Shown piece after piece: positions 7,113-16,472 of a DNA stretch of 55,070 nucleotides. A program made the translations under genes and the position numbers. The notes under the pieces were generated by a model that saw only the letters and a program-made list of their open reading frames with translations, searched no databases and had not been told where the DNA came from. This DNA is from Selenomonadales bacterium (GTDB lineage: Bacteria > Bacillota > Negativicutes > Selenomonadales > Selenomonadaceae): contig CAAGHH010000017.1 of the NCBI GenBank assembly GCA_900769615.1, forward strand, positions 1 through 55,070, read 5' to 3'. Every line of letters begins with the position of its first letter. The first letter of the stretch is position 1.

Positions 7113-10100
7113 ATGGTGGCTTCTTTTGCGCATTTACATGTCCATACGGAATTCAGCTTATTAGACGGCGCGAGCCGGATAAAGAACCTGGTAACGGCAG
7201 TAAAAGAATTGGGTATGGATTCGGTGGCTATTACCGACCATGGCGTTATGTACGGCACGATTGATTTTTACAAAGAATGTCTAAAACAGGGAGTAAAACC
7301 GATAATTGGCTGTGAAGTTTATTTAGCACCGGGCTCACGCAAGGAACGGCAGGAAATTAATGGTGTAAAATATTATCATTTGATACTTTTGGCTGAAAAT
7401 CAGACCGGGTATCGCAACCTGGTGCAATTAGTGTCATTGGCTAATATTGAAGGCATGTATTATAAGCCAAGAGTTGATAAGGAACTTTTAAAGAAATATC
7501 ATGAAGGTATAATATGCCTTTCAGCTTGTGTAGCCGGTGAAATACCACGGGCTTTGATTCAGGGCAATAAGGCTAAAGCAGAATCTTTGGTACAGGAATA
7601 TTTAAATATTTTTGGCAAGGATAATTTCTTTTTGGAGATTCAAAATCACGGACTGGCAGAAGAACGCATCAGTAATGCTGGCTTGGTTGAGTTAGCGCAA
7701 AAATATAATATCGGACTGGTTGCAACTAATGACTGTCATTATGTATCGCGGGCGGATAGTGAATTTCATGATATTCTGCTTTGTATCCAGATGGGTAAAA
7801 CTATTGCTGATCCAGCAAGAATGAGGTTCAATAGCGATGATTACTATGTAAAATCGCCAGCGGAAATGGCAGAACTATTTAAGGATTATCCTGAGGCGAT
7901 AGCTAATACGGAAAAAATTGCTGCAAGATGTCAGGTTGATTTTGAATTTGGTCACATTCAGCTGCCATATTATCCAATACCATCGCAGTATGCTGATGAT
8001 GAAGCCTATTTGCGGGCACTTTGTGAGCAGGCGCTGCCTGATAGATATCCTAAGAGCAGTGAAGCTGTAATTAAGCGGCTTGATTATGAACTAAGTATTA
8101 TTCATCGCATGGGATATGACAGTTACTTTTTGATAGTTTGGGATTTTATCAATTACTCAAGGCAGCATGGCATAGGTGTAGGACCTGGGCGTGGTTCAGC
8201 TGCGGGCAGTATAGTAGCTTATCTTTTAGGTATAACCAACCTTGATCCGCTTAAATATGAATTGCTCTTTGAGCGATTTTTAAATCCGGATCGGGTAACG
8301 ATGCCGGATATTGACATCGACTTTGATTATATTCAGCGCAGCAAGGTTATTGACTATGTAAAGGAACGCTATGGTTATGATCATGTAGCGCAAATAGTAA
8401 CCTTTGGTACGATGGCGGCCAAAGGGGCGGTGCGGGATGTTGGCAGAGTTTTAAATATGCCTTATAGTCAAGTAGCAGATATTGCCAAGCTCATACCAAA
8501 TGAGTTAAAAATAACACTGGATAAAGCGCTAAAGGAATCAGCTGATTTTCGTAAGCTGTATGATAGTGATGCTGACGTAAAAAAACTTATTGATTTAGCC
8601 CGTAAGATAGAGGGACTGCCAAGACATTCATCAACGCATGCTGCTGGTGTAGTTATTGCCCGCAATCCACTTACTGATTATTTGCCAGTAGCGGTTTCAG
8701 AAGGGACGCTCGTTACTGAATTTGATAAGGATCATGTTGAAGAACTTGGTCTGTTGAAGATGGACTTTTTGGGGCTTAGGACACTCACCGTTATCAATGA
8801 TACTATCGCAAATATTAAAAAAAATCGTCAGGAAGTTATTGATATAAACGCGATACCGTTAGCCGATGAGCTTACGGCGGATATGCTATGTGCTGGCAAA
8901 ACCGGTGCGGTGTTTCAGATGGAATCATCAGGGATGACTAATCTGGTAAAGGATTTGGCACCACGTAATTTTGCTGATTTAATTCCAACTGTGGCACTTT
9001 ATCGCCCTGGTCCTTTAGGCAGTGGCATGGTAGAAGATTTTATTGGCGGTCGTCATGGTACTAAAGAAGTAACCTATATGCATCCCTTGTTAGAGCCTAT
9101 TTTAAAGGAAACTTTTGGTGTCGTGCTCTATCAGGAACAGGTTATGCAAATAGTTCAGGTGCTGGCAGGCTTTTCTTTGGGACAGGCTGATTTGCTGCGC
9201 CGAGCTATGGGCAAGAAAAAGCATGAGATATTGTTAGCGCAAAAAGAAAATTTTCTCAAAGGTTGTGCGCAAAACCAAATTGATGCGAATTTAGCTACCA
9301 CTATTTTTGATTTGCTGACGCATTTTGCGGATTATGGCTTTAACAAATCCCATAGTGCGGCGTATGCATTAGTAGCTTGGCAGACAGCTTATTTAAAAGC
9401 GCACTATCCAGCTGAGTTTATGGCAGCAATGCTTACTAGTATCATGGATACACAAAAGGTGCCACGCTATATAGAGCTTGCCCGCCGTATGGAGCTGGAG
9501 ATTTTGCCGCCAGATATAAATGCTAGTATGGCCAATTTCAGCGTTGATCATGAAGCTATCCGGTTTGGCTTAGCCGCAGTGCGCAATGTAGGTGATGCGG
9601 CGATAGCAAGTATCGTTGAGGCTAGGCAAGCTGATGGCAGGTTTAAGAGCTTGCTGGATTTTTGCAAACGCATAGATACTAGTACCATTAATAAAAGAAT
9701 GCTAGAAAGCCTTATTAAATGCGGGGCATTTGATTCACTAGGGGCCAAAAGAAGTCAGCTGCTAGCGATTATGGATGCGGCTATGAGTGAGGCGCAACGG
9801 GAAAAAAGAGATGCTATGAACGGTCAGTTAGGACTTTTTGGTGAGGATATTGGTGAAACTTATGCTCTAAAATTGCCAGATATACCAGAGGCTTCGATGC
9901 CGGAGCGTTTAAATTGGGAGAAGGAAAATACTGGCTTTTATATAACGGGGCATCCTTTGGATGAATTTCGTGCCTTGCTAAAAAATCTGCCCACGATAGA
10001 ATTTATCCAGCATGGCGGGGTTAAAGATAAGCAGGTCGTAAGAATTGGCGGTATGGTAACTGAAGCTAAACGCATTACTACTCGTAAAGGGGATACGATG

Positions 10101-10499
10101 TGTTTTTTGACGATTGAAGATTATACGGAGCGGCTAGAGGTTACTGTATTTCCGCGCGTATTTTATGTAAATACCGCAGTATTAGTTCCGGATATGCCAC
10201 TAATTATCCAGGGGCGAGTTGATGTTGATGATGATGCAGGGGTAAAGCTCTTAGCTGATAAAGTCTGGAATTTAAAGGAATATAAAAGTGAATATTACCT
10301 AAAACTGTCAACAACTGCGGCTAGTGAAGTGAAGCAAGAATTAAAGGAACTCATCAAAAAACATGCTGGTGATCATACGATATATCTTCATCAAGGCAGC
10401 TGGCGAAAACTGCCAGCAGAGTATAGGTTAGATGATTCGGAAGAAACGATGCAGGCTTTAATTGCACTTTTAGGTAAAGAATCAGTAAAGAAAAGATAG
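7113..10499 (+). CDS. dnaE: DNA polymerase III alpha subunit, DnaE type
   Basis: The 1128-residue replicative polymerase subunit has a PHP domain at the N-terminus (HLHVHTEFSLLDGA, then ITDHG), a C-family palm with GVGPGRGSAAGS (from about 357) and catalytic Asp residues in PDIDIDFD (about 398-405), a helix-hairpin-helix region, and a C-terminal OB fold (from VVRIGGMVTEAK). Length suits DnaE1/DnaE3; the exonuclease insertion typical of PolC is absent. The ATG at 7113 follows GGGGTGGAG. The previous terminator ends just upstream, so transcription either reads through or starts within the short gap. Confidence 0.96.
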   Translation: MVASFAHLHVHTEFSLLDGASRIKNLVTAVKELGMDSVAITDHGVMYGTIDFYKECLKQGVKPIIGCEVYLAPGSRKERQEINGVKYYHLILLAENQTGYRNLVQLVSLANIEGMYYKPRVDKELLKKYHEGIICLSACVAGEIPRALIQGNKAKAESLVQEYLNIFGKDNFFLEIQNHGLAEERISNAGLVELAQKYNIGLVATNDCHYVSRADSEFHDILLCIQMGKTIADPARMRFNSDDYYVKSPAEMAELFKDYPEAIANTEKIAARCQVDFEFGHIQLPYYPIPSQYADDEAYLRALCEQALPDRYPKSSEAVIKRLDYELSIIHRMGYDSYFLIVWDFINYSRQHGIGVGPGRGSAAGSIVAYLLGITNLDPLKYELLFERFLNPDRVTMPDIDIDFDYIQRSKVIDYVKERYGYDHVAQIVTFGTMAAKGAVRDVGRVLNMPYSQVADIAKLIPNELKITLDKALKESADFRKLYDSDADVKKLIDLARKIEGLPRHSSTHAAGVVIARNPLTDYLPVAVSEGTLVTEFDKDHVEELGLLKMDFLGLRTLTVINDTIANIKKNRQEVIDINAIPLADELTADMLCAGKTGAVFQMESSGMTNLVKDLAPRNFADLIPTVALYRPGPLGSGMVEDFIGGRHGTKEVTYMHPLLEPILKETFGVVLYQEQVMQIVQVLAGFSLGQADLLRRAMGKKKHEILLAQKENFLKGCAQNQIDANLATTIFDLLTHFADYGFNKSHSAAYALVAWQTAYLKAHYPAEFMAAMLTSIMDTQKVPRYIELARRMELEILPPDINASMANFSVDHEAIRFGLAAVRNVGDAAIASIVEARQADGRFKSLLDFCKRIDTSTINKRMLESLIKCGAFDSLGAKRSQLLAIMDAAMSEAQREKRDAMNGQLGLFGEDIGETYALKLPDIPEASMPERLNWEKENTGFYITGHPLDEFRALLKNLPTIEFIQHGGVKDKQVVRIGGMVTEAKRITTRKGDTMCFLTIEDYTERLEVTVFPRVFYVNTAVLVPDMPLIIQGRVDVDDDAGVKLLADKVWNLKEYKSEYYLKLSTTAASEVKQELKELIKKHAGDHTIYLHQGSWRKLPAEYRLDDSEETMQALIALLGKESVKKR

Positions 10500-10512
10500 C
10501 GTTGGTAAATTA

Positions 10513-10541
10513 TTGTCAGAGGTTATTACTGATGTTAAAAT
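10513..10541 (+). promoter_or_regulatory. Predicted promoter of the D-Ala-D-Ala carboxypeptidase operon
   Basis: TTGTCA (10513-10518), 17-base spacer, TAAAAT (10536-10541), in the 68-base gap after dnaE. Confidence 0.5.
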
Positions 10542-10567
10542 AAGCTCGAGTGAATGGAGTGTTTTTG

Positions 10568-11791
10568 TTGAAACGAGCAATTGCCCGAAATATGTTTATA
10601 ATATTGCTGGCAGGAAGTATAGCCGGCTTTAGCTTAAGCGGTGCTTTTTATACGGCAGCAGCTGCTGAGCCGGATAAGGTTTATGTGCAGCCAGAAAGAC
10701 CAGAAATCCCCAATTTGGTAGTAAGTGCTGATGATAAATTGCCAAAACTTACGGCAAGATCAGCAGTCGTAATGGATGCTGTTACTGGCAAAATTTTGTA
10801 CGAGCGCGATATGCATGCTCGGCGTTATCCTGCCAGCACAACCAAAATTATGACGCTGATAATAGCTTTAGAAAAAGGTAATTTAGATGACGTAATAACT
10901 GTTAGCAATAACGCAGCAGGAGTTGAAGGCTCGACGCTTTGGCTAGAAGCTGGTGACAAGATACCATTAGGTGAGCTTTTGTCAGGAATGATGATGCACT
11001 CCGGTAACGATGCTACGGTAGCTGTGGCTGAGCATATCGCAGGTTCGGTTCCAGCATTTGCTGAGCTTATGAACAAGAAGGCCTTGGAGCTTGGGGCGTA
11101 TGAAACCAATTTTGTCAATGCTAACGGCCTCCCTGATGATAATCATTATACGACTGCACATGACTTGGCTTTGATTGCTGCGTATGGTTACAGCTTGCCG
11201 CATTTTGCCGATATTGTCGGTACTCAGGAAGCAACGTATGATTGGGTGAAGGATCCAGCTAAAAAGCTGCGTAATGAAAATCAAATGCTATGGCTTTACC
11301 GGGGGGCTAATGGCGTTAAAACAGGTTATACGGAAAAAGCTGGGCGGTGTCTCGTATCAGGGGCCAAACGTGATGGTATGCAGTTGATAGCAGTAGTGCT
11401 TGACAGCTATTTTATGTGGAATGATTCAATAGCCTTGTTAGATTATGGATTTCAGCAAGTGACACCGGAAAAATTAGCTGTTAAAGGTGAAATAATAACT
11501 AAGGCAGCTGTAGCTGATGGCAGTAAAAGGGAAGTGCCATTAATAGCAGCGGATGATTTGATAGCAGCACGTATTATTAATAATTCGGCTAAGATAAGCA
11601 AAAAAATAGCAGTTCCGGATAAAGTAACAGCACCAATAAAAAAAGGTGATGTTGTAGGTAAATTGGTTTGCTATTATGACGGCGAGGAAAAAAGTTCAGT
11701 GGCTTTAGTAGCTGCCGAAGATGTGACTTATAGAACTTGGTTTATGTCGCTAAAAGAGTGGATAGCTGACTTCTTGAAGGGATGGGTTTGA
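10568..11791 (+). CDS. dacF: D-alanyl-D-alanine carboxypeptidase (DacF/PBP5 type)
   Basis: This low-molecular-weight penicillin-binding protein trims the terminal D-Ala from peptidoglycan stem peptides. The signal peptide lies at about residues 1-32 and ends in AAAAEPDK. The three active-site motifs are present: SxxK in PASTTKIM, SGN in MMHSGNDATV and KTG in GVKTGYTEK. A PBP5 C-terminal beta domain follows, and an amphipathic tail (WFMSLKEWIADFLKGWV) fits membrane anchoring. The TTG at 10568 is favoured by GGAG at 10556-10559; TTG 10565 and GTG 10550 are alternatives. The stop overlaps the next start by one base. Confidence 0.93.
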   Translation: MKRAIARNMFIILLAGSIAGFSLSGAFYTAAAAEPDKVYVQPERPEIPNLVVSADDKLPKLTARSAVVMDAVTGKILYERDMHARRYPASTTKIMTLIIALEKGNLDDVITVSNNAAGVEGSTLWLEAGDKIPLGELLSGMMMHSGNDATVAVAEHIAGSVPAFAELMNKKALELGAYETNFVNANGLPDDNHYTTAHDLALIAAYGYSLPHFADIVGTQEATYDWVKDPAKKLRNENQMLWLYRGANGVKTGYTEKAGRCLVSGAKRDGMQLIAVVLDSYFMWNDSIALLDYGFQQVTPEKLAVKGEIITKAAVADGSKREVPLIAADDLIAARIINNSAKISKKIAVPDKVTAPIKKGDVVGKLVCYYDGEEKSSVALVAAEDVTYRTWFMSLKEWIADFLKGWV

Positions 11792-12525
11792 TGGCAGAAC
11801 GTTTGCAAAAGCTAATAAGTCAGGCCGGTCTTGCCTCAAGACGGGCAGCTGAAAAAATGATATTAGCTGGCAAGGTTATAGTTGACGGCAAGGTTATAAC
11901 GGAGCTGGGACAAAAATTTTCGCTGACTGAAAATGTTATAATAGTTGATGGCAAAAAAATCAATGCCAAAGAAGATCATGTGTATTATCTTATCAATAAA
12001 CCTAAAGGTTACCTGTCGACGGCGAAGGATGAACGTGGCAGGCGTACGGTGCTTGATTTGCTGCCAGATGTCAGCAAAAGAGTTTATCCCGTGGGCAGGC
12101 TTGATAATAATACCGAAGGGCTGCTGCTGATAACTAACGATGGTGCACTTATGAATGGCTTATTGCATCCTAAGTTTGAAGTTGAAAAAACGTATATCGC
12201 CAAAGTAACCGGGATTCCGTCGGGCAAGCTTTTAGCTAGGCTTAGAGCCGGCATCATGTTAAGCGATGGAATGACGGCTCCAGCCAAGGTAGAGCTGTTA
12301 GCTGTTGATAATGACGATAATGAAAGCCGTATTGCGATAACGATTCATGAGGGGCGTAACCGGCAGGTACGGCGGATGTTTCAGGCAATAGGCTCAGAGG
12401 TAAAGGCGCTCAAACGGGTAAAATTTGCGCAGCTGGATTTAACGGGAGTAAGGCGTGGCGGACATCGAGCGCTCACACAAAGGGAAATCGAAGCACTTTA
12501 TAAATTGGCGGGGTTAAAGCGATGA
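11791..12525 (+). CDS. rluB: RluB/RsuA-family rRNA pseudouridine synthase
   Basis: The 244-residue protein has an S4 RNA-binding domain at the N-terminus (LQKLISQAGLASRRAAEKMI) and an RsuA-type catalytic domain with GRLDNNTEGLLLITNDG, whose Asp is the nucleophile, and GRNRQVRRMF. The family isomerises a specific uridine in 23S (RluB) or 16S (RsuA) rRNA. RluB is the usual assignment in Bacillota. The start overlaps the previous stop in an A-TG-A arrangement, and its own stop overlaps the next start, so the three genes are translationally coupled. Confidence 0.93.
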   Translation: MAERLQKLISQAGLASRRAAEKMILAGKVIVDGKVITELGQKFSLTENVIIVDGKKINAKEDHVYYLINKPKGYLSTAKDERGRRTVLDLLPDVSKRVYPVGRLDNNTEGLLLITNDGALMNGLLHPKFEVEKTYIAKVTGIPSGKLLARLRAGIMLSDGMTAPAKVELLAVDNDDNESRIAITIHEGRNRQVRRMFQAIGSEVKALKRVKFAQLDLTGVRRGGHRALTQREIEALYKLAGLKR

Positions 12526-13784
12526 ATGAAGCAGAGCAAAAGCGAATAGTTGTAATTGGCGCTGGTCCGGCTGGCATGATGGCAGCAATTAAAGCGGCTG
12601 AAAATGGCGCTAAAGTAACATTGCTGGAAAAAATGAAAAAGCCTGGGCGTAAAATGATGATAACTGGCAAGGGACGCTGTAATATAACCAATGCGGCCGA
12701 TGTGCCGGAAATTATAAAAAATATCTGTGGCAATGGTGCTTTTTTAAATAGCTCACTTAGAGCGTTTGATAATCAAGACGTGATAAACTTTTTTGAAAGG
12801 CAGAACGTTTTAACTAAGGTTGAGCGTGGTAATAGGGTTTTTCCAGTTAGCGATAAGGCGCAAGACGTGGTTGATGCTATGGTGCATCGCTTGCATGAGC
12901 TGGATGTGAGCTTAATAACCCAAATGCCAGTGACGGCGATTACTGCTAAGTCTGGCCGGGCTGCTGGAGTGATTACTGCAAGCGGGGCTTTATATGAGGC
13001 TGATGCGGTAATACTTTGTACCGGCGGTGCGTCTTATCCTGGTACTGGTTCAACTGGGGATGGTTATAAGATGGCAACGAAACTTGGGCATAAGCTAGTG
13101 CCACTTAGAGCATCGCTGGTACCACTTGAAACAGAGGAAGAATGGGTACGGGAGGTTCAGGGACTTTCGTTAAAAAATGTTTCTGCCACACTTTTAGTGA
13201 ATGGCGAAAAAATCGACTCATTATTTGGCGAGATGATGTTTACGCATTTTGGCGTGACAGGTCCTATTATTCTTTCGCTGAGCCGTATAGCAGCAGATTA
13301 TTTATTGGACAAAGAAAATTTAGTTGAGCTTAGTATAAATCTTAAACCGGCTTTGAGTGAAGAAAAATTGCTAGCTAGGGTAAAACGGGATTTTGAAAAA
13401 TATCAGCGAAAACAGATAGCTAATGCAATGGTTGATTTATTGCCCCATAAATTGATACCGATTATCCTTGATTTGGCGTTTGTTGATTTAGAAAAACCCG
13501 TGCATCAGCTTACGGCAAAAGAAAGGCTGCGTTTAGTACTTACTATGCAGCATTTAGATCTTACGCTGACTAAGACTCGTCCTCTAGCAGAGGCTATCGT
13601 AACGGCAGGCGGGGTTTCGGTAAAAGAAATAAATCCGAAAACGATGGAATCAAAGATTATTCCAAGGCTATATTTTGCGGGTGAGGTCGCAGATGTTGAT
13701 GCTTATACCGGCGGTTATAATCTGCAAGCAGCTTTTTCAATGGGAGCAGCTGCTGGCAATTGGAGTGTTTGGAATGATGATTGA
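12522..13784 (+). CDS. BaiN/HI0933-family FAD-dependent oxidoreductase
   Basis: The 420-residue flavoprotein has a Rossmann dinucleotide-binding start (IVVIGAGPAGMMAAIKAAENG), the family signature KKPGRKMMITGKGRCNITN, an internal CTGGASYPGTGSTGDGY and a C-terminal FAD-contact segment GYNLQAAFSMG. Members are annotated as aminoacetone oxidase or BaiN (bile-acid reduction); most have no proven substrate and the housekeeping role is unknown. The ATG overlaps the rluB stop. The gene often sits beside aroA-cmk in clostridia and relatives, as here. Confidence 0.9.
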   Translation: MNEAEQKRIVVIGAGPAGMMAAIKAAENGAKVTLLEKMKKPGRKMMITGKGRCNITNAADVPEIIKNICGNGAFLNSSLRAFDNQDVINFFERQNVLTKVERGNRVFPVSDKAQDVVDAMVHRLHELDVSLITQMPVTAITAKSGRAAGVITASGALYEADAVILCTGGASYPGTGSTGDGYKMATKLGHKLVPLRASLVPLETEEEWVREVQGLSLKNVSATLLVNGEKIDSLFGEMMFTHFGVTGPIILSLSRIAADYLLDKENLVELSINLKPALSEEKLLARVKRDFEKYQRKQIANAMVDLLPHKLIPIILDLAFVDLEKPVHQLTAKERLRLVLTMQHLDLTLTKTRPLAEAIVTAGGVSVKEINPKTMESKIIPRLYFAGEVADVDAYTGGYNLQAAFSMGAAAGNWSVWNDD

Positions 13785-13806
13785 TATAAAATGAGGAGCT
13801 TAGAAA

Positions 13807-15108
13807 ATGGATACTAAAACGATAGCGCAGGTTACAAATGGCTTGCAAGGTGAAATTGCTATACCAGGTGATAAATCAATTTCTCATCGCAGTGTTATGT
13901 TTTCGGCATTGGGCAGTACGCCAGTGCATATAACGAATTTTTTACATGCCCAGGATTGTCTGTCAACGGCAGCTTGTATGGAAAAATTGGGTGCTAAGGT
14001 GGAATTTTTGAGCGATACGGAGCTTATAGTAACTGGCAATGGGCTAAATGGTCTAAAAGAGTCGCAGTCTATTATTGATGCTGGCAATTCAGGCACGACG
14101 CTAAGGCTGATGATGGGAATATTAGCGCCACAGCCGTTTTTGACAACTTTTACTGGTGATGCATCGCTGCATAAGCGTCCAATGGGGCGGATAATAAAGC
14201 CGTTAGCAGAAATGGGCGCTACGATCTATGGTCGTCAGGAAAATACTAAACTGCCGATAACAATTGTTCCGACAGGTAAAAAATTACAGGGAATGTGTTA
14301 TGAAAGTCCAGTGGCAAGTGCTCAGGTAAAATCCGCGATATTGTTAGCGGGAATGTATGCTGAAGGTGATACTACGGTAGTTGAGCCCTTTACGTCGCGC
14401 GATCATACCGAAAGAATGCTGGCAGCTTTTGGGGTGAAAACTAAAAAAGAAGGAACAGCCGTTACGATAAGTCCGGTAAAGGAATTTAAAGCACCAGCGT
14501 CAATAGAAGTCCCTGGTGATATAAGTTCAGCAGCTTACTGGCTGGTAGCAGGCGCATTGATACCTGATAGCAAACTGCTGCTAAAAAATGTTGGTATAAA
14601 TGAGACACGTACGGGGATTATTGATGTCCTTGAGGCGATGGGGGCTAAACTGACGATAAAGAACAAACGTATAAGCGGCGGTGAAGAAGCTGCTGATATT
14701 GAGGTAGTAGCAAGCAAGCTGCATGGTACCAGCTTTGGTGCTGAAATAATGCCAAGATTAATTGATGAAATTCCAATTATCGCAGTAGCAGCATTATTGG
14801 CAGACGGCGACACTGTTATTACTGGTGCGGGTGAACTTAGGGTTAAGGAAACTGATCGTTTGCAGGCAATAACGGATCAGTTTAACAAATTTGCGCCTGG
14901 TGCTATTGAAGGCACCGAGGACGGCCTTATTATTCATGGCGGTCAGACTATTAATAAAGCAACAGCCTTTTCTTATGATGATCACCGCATTGCTATGTCA
15001 CTGGCTATACTGGGGGCTGCTGGCAGCGGTGCGGTTATTGAAAATTCCGCCTGTGTAAATATTTCCTATCCAGCTTTTTATCAAACCTTGGAGGAGCTTA
15101 GAAAATGA
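13807..15108 (+). CDS. aroA: 3-phosphoshikimate 1-carboxyvinyltransferase (EPSP synthase)
   Basis: AroA joins PEP to shikimate-3-phosphate, the sixth shikimate-pathway step and the target of glyphosate. Conserved elements are PGDKSISHRSVMFSAL, DAGNSGTTLRLMMG, the KRPMGR loop, ASAQVKSAILLAG, RDHTERML and DDHRIAMSLA, over 433 residues, which is normal length. A TGAGGAG-type ribosome site precedes the ATG. The stop overlaps the cmk start (ATGA), a pairing common in Bacillota. Confidence 0.96.
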   Translation: MDTKTIAQVTNGLQGEIAIPGDKSISHRSVMFSALGSTPVHITNFLHAQDCLSTAACMEKLGAKVEFLSDTELIVTGNGLNGLKESQSIIDAGNSGTTLRLMMGILAPQPFLTTFTGDASLHKRPMGRIIKPLAEMGATIYGRQENTKLPITIVPTGKKLQGMCYESPVASAQVKSAILLAGMYAEGDTTVVEPFTSRDHTERMLAAFGVKTKKEGTAVTISPVKEFKAPASIEVPGDISSAAYWLVAGALIPDSKLLLKNVGINETRTGIIDVLEAMGAKLTIKNKRISGGEEAADIEVVASKLHGTSFGAEIMPRLIDEIPIIAVAALLADGDTVITGAGELRVKETDRLQAITDQFNKFAPGAIEGTEDGLIIHGGQTINKATAFSYDDHRIAMSLAILGAAGSGAVIENSACVNISYPAFYQTLEELRK

Positions 15109-15761
15109 AAAATTTTGTAGTAGCAATTGATGGACCGGCTGGGGCTGGTAAAAGCACCGTGGCACAACTAGCCGCTAAAAAGCTTGGATTTACCTATATT
15201 GATACTGGAGCTATGTATCGGGCAGTAGCTTGGAAAACCTTACAGCAGCAGAAAACGGTTGATGATGAGCTTATTTTGCAAGTAGTAAAAGATATAGATG
15301 TCAATCTAGTGTATGCTGATGGCAAGACCAAAGTAACGGTTGACGGGAAGGATGTGAGCCAGGCTATTCGTACGCCTGAGGTAAGTGCAATAGTATCAAA
15401 AGTAGCGGCACTAGGACCAGTGCGGGAAAAAATGGTTGATTTGCAGCGAAAAATGGCAGACAGGGGTAATGTCTTAATGGATGGACGAGATATTGCCACT
15501 AATGTTTTGCCCAATGCTAATGTCAAGATATTCCTTACGGCTTCCATTGAGGAGCGGGCCAAACGCCGTTTTAAAGAGATGCAGACCAAAGGTTACGCGG
15601 TAACACTAGAAAAATTGCAAGCAGATATTGCTGCCCGCGACAAGGCGGATAGTGAGCGCGAGATTTCACCTTTAGTACAGGCGAAAGATGCGGTACTATT
15701 AGATACAACCGGACTTTCAATTGCTGAAGTAGTTGAGCGTATTCTCGCGATGTGCAAGTGA
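15105..15761 (+). CDS. cmk: Cytidylate kinase
   Basis: The 218-residue kinase phosphorylates CMP and dCMP. Visible are the P-loop DGPAGAGKSTVAQLAAKKLG, the DTGAMYRAV substrate motif, MDGRDIATNV, and the LID-like stretch RDKADSEREISPL. It starts inside the aroA stop codon and is followed 12 bases later by plsC, so it sits mid-operon. All recognised catalytic residues are present. Confidence 0.96.
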   Translation: MKNFVVAIDGPAGAGKSTVAQLAAKKLGFTYIDTGAMYRAVAWKTLQQQKTVDDELILQVVKDIDVNLVYADGKTKVTVDGKDVSQAIRTPEVSAIVSKVAALGPVREKMVDLQRKMADRGNVLMDGRDIATNVLPNANVKIFLTASIEERAKRRFKEMQTKGYAVTLEKLQADIAARDKADSEREISPLVQAKDAVLLDTTGLSIAEVVERILAMCK

Positions 15762-15773
15762 GGTCCTAAAATC

Positions 15774-16370
15774 ATGTTATATACAATTTTAAAAACCATA
15801 TTTAGCATCTTTTTCAAATTGTTTTTTCGGGCGGAAATTATCGGCCGGGAAAATATGCCAGCTCAGGGAGCTGTGATTCTGGCAGCTAACCACATGAGTA
15901 ATTTTGATCCGCCCTTAGTGGCAACATTTTTAGCTAGACCAGTCAGCTATATGGCCAAAATAGAATTGTTTCAAATTCCAGTTTTTGGCGCAGCAATAAG
16001 CGCTTGTCATGCTTTTCCAGTAAAAAGAGGTGCAGCTGATAGAGGCGCTATTAAAGCTGCACTAGGAGTTTTAAAGCAAAATAAATGTTTGGGCGTTTTT
16101 CCTGAAGGGACTAGAAGCCGCAATGGTCGTATGCGCAAGGCTGAAGCTGGGGTTGGATTGCTCGCTGCTATGAGTAAAGCGCCTGTGGTTCCGGCAGCAA
16201 TTATTGGCACTGATCATATTTTTGCTAACGGCAGTTTTTTACCAAAACTCAAGGTTATTTATGGCAAACCAATATACTTTACTGGTGATCATAAGGATAA
16301 AGCTAGTCTGGAGGCATTTTCACAGCAAATTATGCAGCATATAGCTGAGCTTAAAGAAAAAAACGCTTAA
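15774..16370 (+). CDS. plsC: 1-acyl-sn-glycerol-3-phosphate acyltransferase
   Basis: PlsC acylates lysophosphatidate to phosphatidate at the inner membrane. The 198-residue protein has a hydrophobic N-terminus, the HX4D catalytic motif in NHMSNFDPP, the glycerol-phosphate motif FPEGTRSRNGRM, and a V/I-P motif (APVVPAAIIG). The cmk-plsC-ispH-rpsA order is common in clostridia and Negativicutes. plsY, the preceding step of the same pathway, is about 5 kb downstream. Confidence 0.94.
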   Translation: MLYTILKTIFSIFFKLFFRAEIIGRENMPAQGAVILAANHMSNFDPPLVATFLARPVSYMAKIELFQIPVFGAAISACHAFPVKRGAADRGAIKAALGVLKQNKCLGVFPEGTRSRNGRMRKAEAGVGLLAAMSKAPVVPAAIIGTDHIFANGSFLPKLKVIYGKPIYFTGDHKDKASLEAFSQQIMQHIAELKEKNA

Positions 16371-16381
16371 ATTGAAAAAAA

Positions 16382-16409
16382 TTGTTTGCTTGAATGAAAA
16401 TAATATGCT
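16382..16409 (+). promoter_or_regulatory. Predicted promoter before ispH-rpsA
   Basis: TTGTTT (16382-16387), 16-base spacer, TATGCT (16404-16409), in the 102-base gap between plsC and ispH. It would allow ispH-rpsA expression independent of the upstream operon. Confidence 0.45.
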
Positions 16410-16472
16410 AAACTGTAAAATAGCTGTTAAAGAGGCGAGTCTTTTACAGTAATAAAATATGGTGGTTGATGT